Shown here: positions 5,603 to 7,894 of the stretch, piece by piece
How positions within the stretch are numbered: the first letter of the stretch is position 1
How the letters are laid out: every line of letters begins with the position of its first letter
Source: Bdellovibrionaceae bacterium UBA2351
Lineage (GTDB): Bacteria; Bdellovibrionota; Bdellovibrionia; Bdellovibrionales; Bdellovibrionaceae
NCBI GenBank assembly: GCA_002344565.1
Contig: DDTZ01000123.1
Span: 30,386 to 38,279 of the forward strand
Reading direction: 5' to 3'
DNA: 7,894 nt
Made by a program: the position numbers and the translations under genes
Notes under the pieces: generated by a model
Seen by the model: only the letters and a program-made list of their open reading frames with translations
What the model was told of the DNA's origin: nothing
Databases searched by the model: none

Positions 5603-7894
5603 TTACAAATCTGTAATATACATATCGGCGTAGCTGGGGTCAGACTCGTTGATAAAGTATATAAGCTTTTTATTGTCCGGAGAAATTAGGTACTGGGCTG
5701 ACGCGTTTTTAAAGCCAGTTAGTTCCGTGTGCAGTCTAACATGATTTGTACCGTCAGAGTTGACCTTAAATAGTTGAGCGTTGCCGTTCTTGTAGTGTAA
5801 ATAGATAACTCCACCGGGAACAGTTTTAAAAGAAATTATTTTGTCTTTCGATGTGTGCACGTTGATATTTAATTGCCTTAAATCTGTTCCGTCGATTTTT
5901 ATGGAATATAAATCATAAAGGTCAGTTCCGCGGCTATCGTAGGTGAAATAGACTCTATCAGTTGAAGTGGATAGGGCAAAGGATCCAATTTTCGTATTAG
6001 ATCCCACAAGTGTGCAGGAAACGCAGATGGACCCTAGGGTATTCAGATTTGTGATGTAAACATCAGACCGAGTGGAGCTTGAAGCAAACGCTGTGTAAAT
6101 GACATGGTTTGAATCTGACGTGAAAAATAGCCCTGAGTAGAAATCAATTCCGCCCGCTCCGGCTAGAGGAGGGCTAATTTTCACAAAACCAGTCCCATCT
6201 ATATTTACCTTATAGAGTTCGTCAATCGATAAGCTGTCGATCTTAGCAGTCAATAGGACTTTGCTACCATCCGGGGTAAATTCGGATGCAGTTACACTCT
6301 GTGATCCCGATAGGGCTGGATTTAATCTCTGCATTCCTGAGCCATCTTTATTTACCTTATATAATTCGCGAACGCCCGAAGTATTTTGTTCGGCTTGATA
6401 AAGTACCGTGTTGCCATTCGGACTTAAATTAAAATCATAGATGCCATCCGAAGTACCAATTAAAGGCGTATTTAGTTTTATATGTCCTGTCCCGTCGATA
6501 TTCGTTGAGAATAATTCGAATACAGTTGAATCTCTTTCGCCGGTAAAAATAACTTTGTCGCTTTGGGGAGTGATTTCAAATTTCCCAGCTTCTCTGGTCA
6601 TAACGGGATGAAGCATAGTCCAATTGGATCCATCTGTTCGCATGCTTATAATTTCTGGATCTGTGTCGCCACCATGATCCGCCAAATATACTATATACTG
6701 TCCATCATTTGAATATTTGGCATCGTAGTCCCATATTTCTTCGAATCCATGACTAGTGGTCAAATTAGTAAGACCCGTGCCGTCGAGTCCGACTTTATAT
6801 ATATAGTCTAAAGGGGATACGGAGAATAGGCCCAATATCATGGATTGTGAGTTCGGAGAGAACTGAACGGGCTGTCCATGACCCCAGGCGCTCGGTAGAG
6901 GCGTCACTATAGAACTAGTTGCAATATCTAAAATTGAAAGGCGCAATCCATTTTCATTTCCATCTTTTAGCATGAAAGAGCCAACTAATTTTTTGGAATC
7001 TGGAGAGAAACTCAATCCCGTAAAGTCTGCTGTGCTACCTTTGTAGAGTTCAGTAGTACTTGCAAAATCTAAAGTTGAACTAAAGCTACGATCGAAAGTT
7101 TTATAGACGATACGATTTCCTGATACAATACTCTGTTGGCCAATTAGGTATGGCAATCCGGTGTCACAATCATATAAAGTCCGTTCGTTTGCGCCATTTA
7201 AATCGATACTTTTAATTTTGCAAATCGAACTGGGAGAGACCTTTGCTAAGCTAAAATAGAATTTACCGGTAATTGAATCGTACATCTGAGAAATTTGAGA
7301 TTCGAAGGGGAATGTGAATCCCGCCCCGTGAGTGTAAATTGTGGTTTGTCCTGTCCCATCAAGATTAATTCTGTATAGATTGTACCGGAAGTCGAAATCG
7401 AAATCGCCCAAAAAATAAAATTGCGAGCTATTAATGAAAAACAGACTTGGGTTAGGATAAACGCCACCATGTCTTCCAAAACCCGTAACAAGCAGTCGAG
7501 TGTTAGTTCCATCTAAATTCACTGAATAAAGATTAAAATTTCCTGACGTGGTCGGATCAGCACCATAGAGAACTTGAGTGCCACTTGGGTCAAAGGAGTA
7601 AAATATTGATCTCCGTCCGGCGACTAGCGGCGTACTCAGTTTTGCATATCCCCCAGTTCCATCTAATCTTACCGAATAGAGTTCGGTGGCGGTATCTATG
7701 TCTTGGTCCCCGACATAAATAACTTTTGAGCCATCGGGAGAAATAGCTAAAACAGAGACATCCCCCCCGGCAGGGGTTATAGGGGAACTTAATTTAATAT
7801 TGTTTGATCCATCAATGTTGGAAACAAACACTTCGGATTTATTCAACGTATCTCGATCTTGAGTAAACACTATTTTTGATCCGTCCAAACTAAA
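5603..7894 (-). CDS. Long WD40-like (PD40/TolB-type) propeller repeat protein, 5' part missing
   Basis: The visible 763 residues reach the right edge without a start: the first codons read FSLDGSKIVF, the middle of a repeat, so the TTG at 7888 is not the real start. The protein is a chain of about 15 repeats of 35-55 residues. Each pairs a strand such as ELYKVNIDGTG with a following SPDGSKVIY-like strand, the signature of WD40-like beta-propeller (PD40) repeats as in TolB. Repeats nearest the window edge and towards the C-terminus are regular; several in the middle (about 7390-6850) are divergent. It ends DMYITDL, half a repeat, as expected if this strand closes the ring with the N-terminus. 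Fifteen blades would make two propellers. Two cysteine pairs (codons at 7220 and 7166; 6023 and 6014, the latter CVSC) suit an oxidising, extracytoplasmic place. No catalytic motif is seen. Likely role: protein or surface binding, function unknown. Signal peptide and any other domain lie outside the window. Confidence 0.85.
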   Translation of the reverse strand, partial: FSLDGSKIVFTQDRDTLNKSEVFVSNIDGSNNIKLSSPITPAGGDVSVLAISPDGSKVIYVGDQDIDTATELYSVRLDGTGGYAKLSTPLVAGRRSIFYSFDPSGTQVLYGADPTTSGNFNLYSVNLDGTNTRLLVTGFGRHGGVYPNPSLFFINSSQFYFLGDFDFDFRYNLYRINLDGTGQTTIYTHGAGFTFPFESQISQMYDSITGKFYFSLAKVSPSSICKIKSIDLNGANERTLYDCDTGLPYLIGQQSIVSGNRIVYKTFDRSFSSTLDFASTTELYKGSTADFTGLSFSPDSKKLVGSFMLKDGNENGLRLSILDIATSSIVTPLPSAWGHGQPVQFSPNSQSMILGLFSVSPLDYIYKVGLDGTGLTNLTTSHGFEEIWDYDAKYSNDGQYIVYLADHGGDTDPEIISMRTDGSNWTMLHPVMTREAGKFEITPQSDKVIFTGERDSTVFELFSTNIDGTGHIKLNTPLIGTSDGIYDFNLSPNGNTVLYQAEQNTSGVRELYKVNKDGSGMQRLNPALSGSQSVTASEFTPDGSKVLLTAKIDSLSIDELYKVNIDGTGFVKISPPLAGAGGIDFYSGLFFTSDSNHVIYTAFASSSTRSDVYITNLNTLGSICVSCTLVGSNTKIGSFALSTSTDRVYFTYDSRGTDLYDLYSIKIDGTDLRQLNINVHTSKDKIISFKTVPGGVIYLHYKNGNAQLFKVNSDGTNHVRLHTELTGFKNASAQYLISPDNKKLIYFINESDPSYADMYITDL
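5624..7890 (-). repeat. Tandem coding repeats of the propeller protein
   Basis: The repeats are mostly seen in protein, with cores (E/D)LY-x-V/I-x-x-DGT and SPDGSKVIY, at a period of roughly 140-155 bp. At DNA level they are diverged, but short near-identical pieces remain, for example TTTACCTTATA at about 6205 and about 6351 on the plus strand (coding LYKVN), one repeat apart. This indicates old tandem duplication followed by drift, with the two blades around 6150-6450 the least diverged pair. Confidence 0.6.

Noticed and set aside
5603..5616. TTACA-AATC-TGTAA hairpin at the end of the propeller gene as a shared terminator.
   Set aside because: Five weak pairs and no T run on either side; it also lies within coding sequence.
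7246..7512. Leftward 88-residue frame overlapping the propeller gene, considered as a frameshifted piece.
   Set aside because: The main frame is continuous through this stretch with recognisable repeats, so there is no frameshift to repair.

Overview
The window looks like chromosomal DNA of a Gram-negative, aerobic, moderately AT-rich bacterium. Three things point that way: a full-length aconitase of the mitochondrial type (TCA cycle), a probable lipoprotein with ankyrin repeats, and two exported or probably exported proteins built on beta-propeller repeats. This mix is typical of Bdellovibrio-like bacteria (Bdellovibrionota). That placement is an inference from gene content and style and was not tested by alignment. 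No tRNA, rRNA, CRISPR array, insertion sequence or phage gene was found.

Layout. Bases 1-45 may hold the last codons of a rightward gene cut by the window edge. A leftward gene (78-680) encodes a small ankyrin-repeat protein with a lipoprotein-like N-terminus. It is divergent from a rightward aconitase gene (819-3089). The 138 bp between them must carry both promoters and contains a small palindrome overlapping a 10-bp-spaced direct repeat. Aconitase is followed by a strong intrinsic terminator (3116-3148). Then comes about 210 bp with no convincing gene, followed by a -10-like element and a good Shine-Dalgarno leading into a secreted S9-family (prolyl-oligopeptidase fold) serine peptidase (3396-5597). 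Only 5 bp beyond its stop lies the stop of a convergent leftward gene (5603-7894, running off the right edge). That gene encodes a long array of about 15 WD40-like/PD40 (TolB-like) propeller repeats.

How the genes relate. No operon is visible: aconitase is monocistronic with its own terminator, the peptidase has its own promoter and leader, and the two outer genes point left. Aconitase is central metabolism. The other three proteins are probably envelope or secreted proteins, and nothing in the sequence ties them into one pathway. The most useful second looks are the peptidase's altered substrate pocket (triad kept, residues that bind proline in classical prolyl oligopeptidase not kept), the long propeller protein with two cysteine pairs, and the possible operator between the ankyrin gene and aconitase. 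I see no clear case for an undescribed multi-gene system here.
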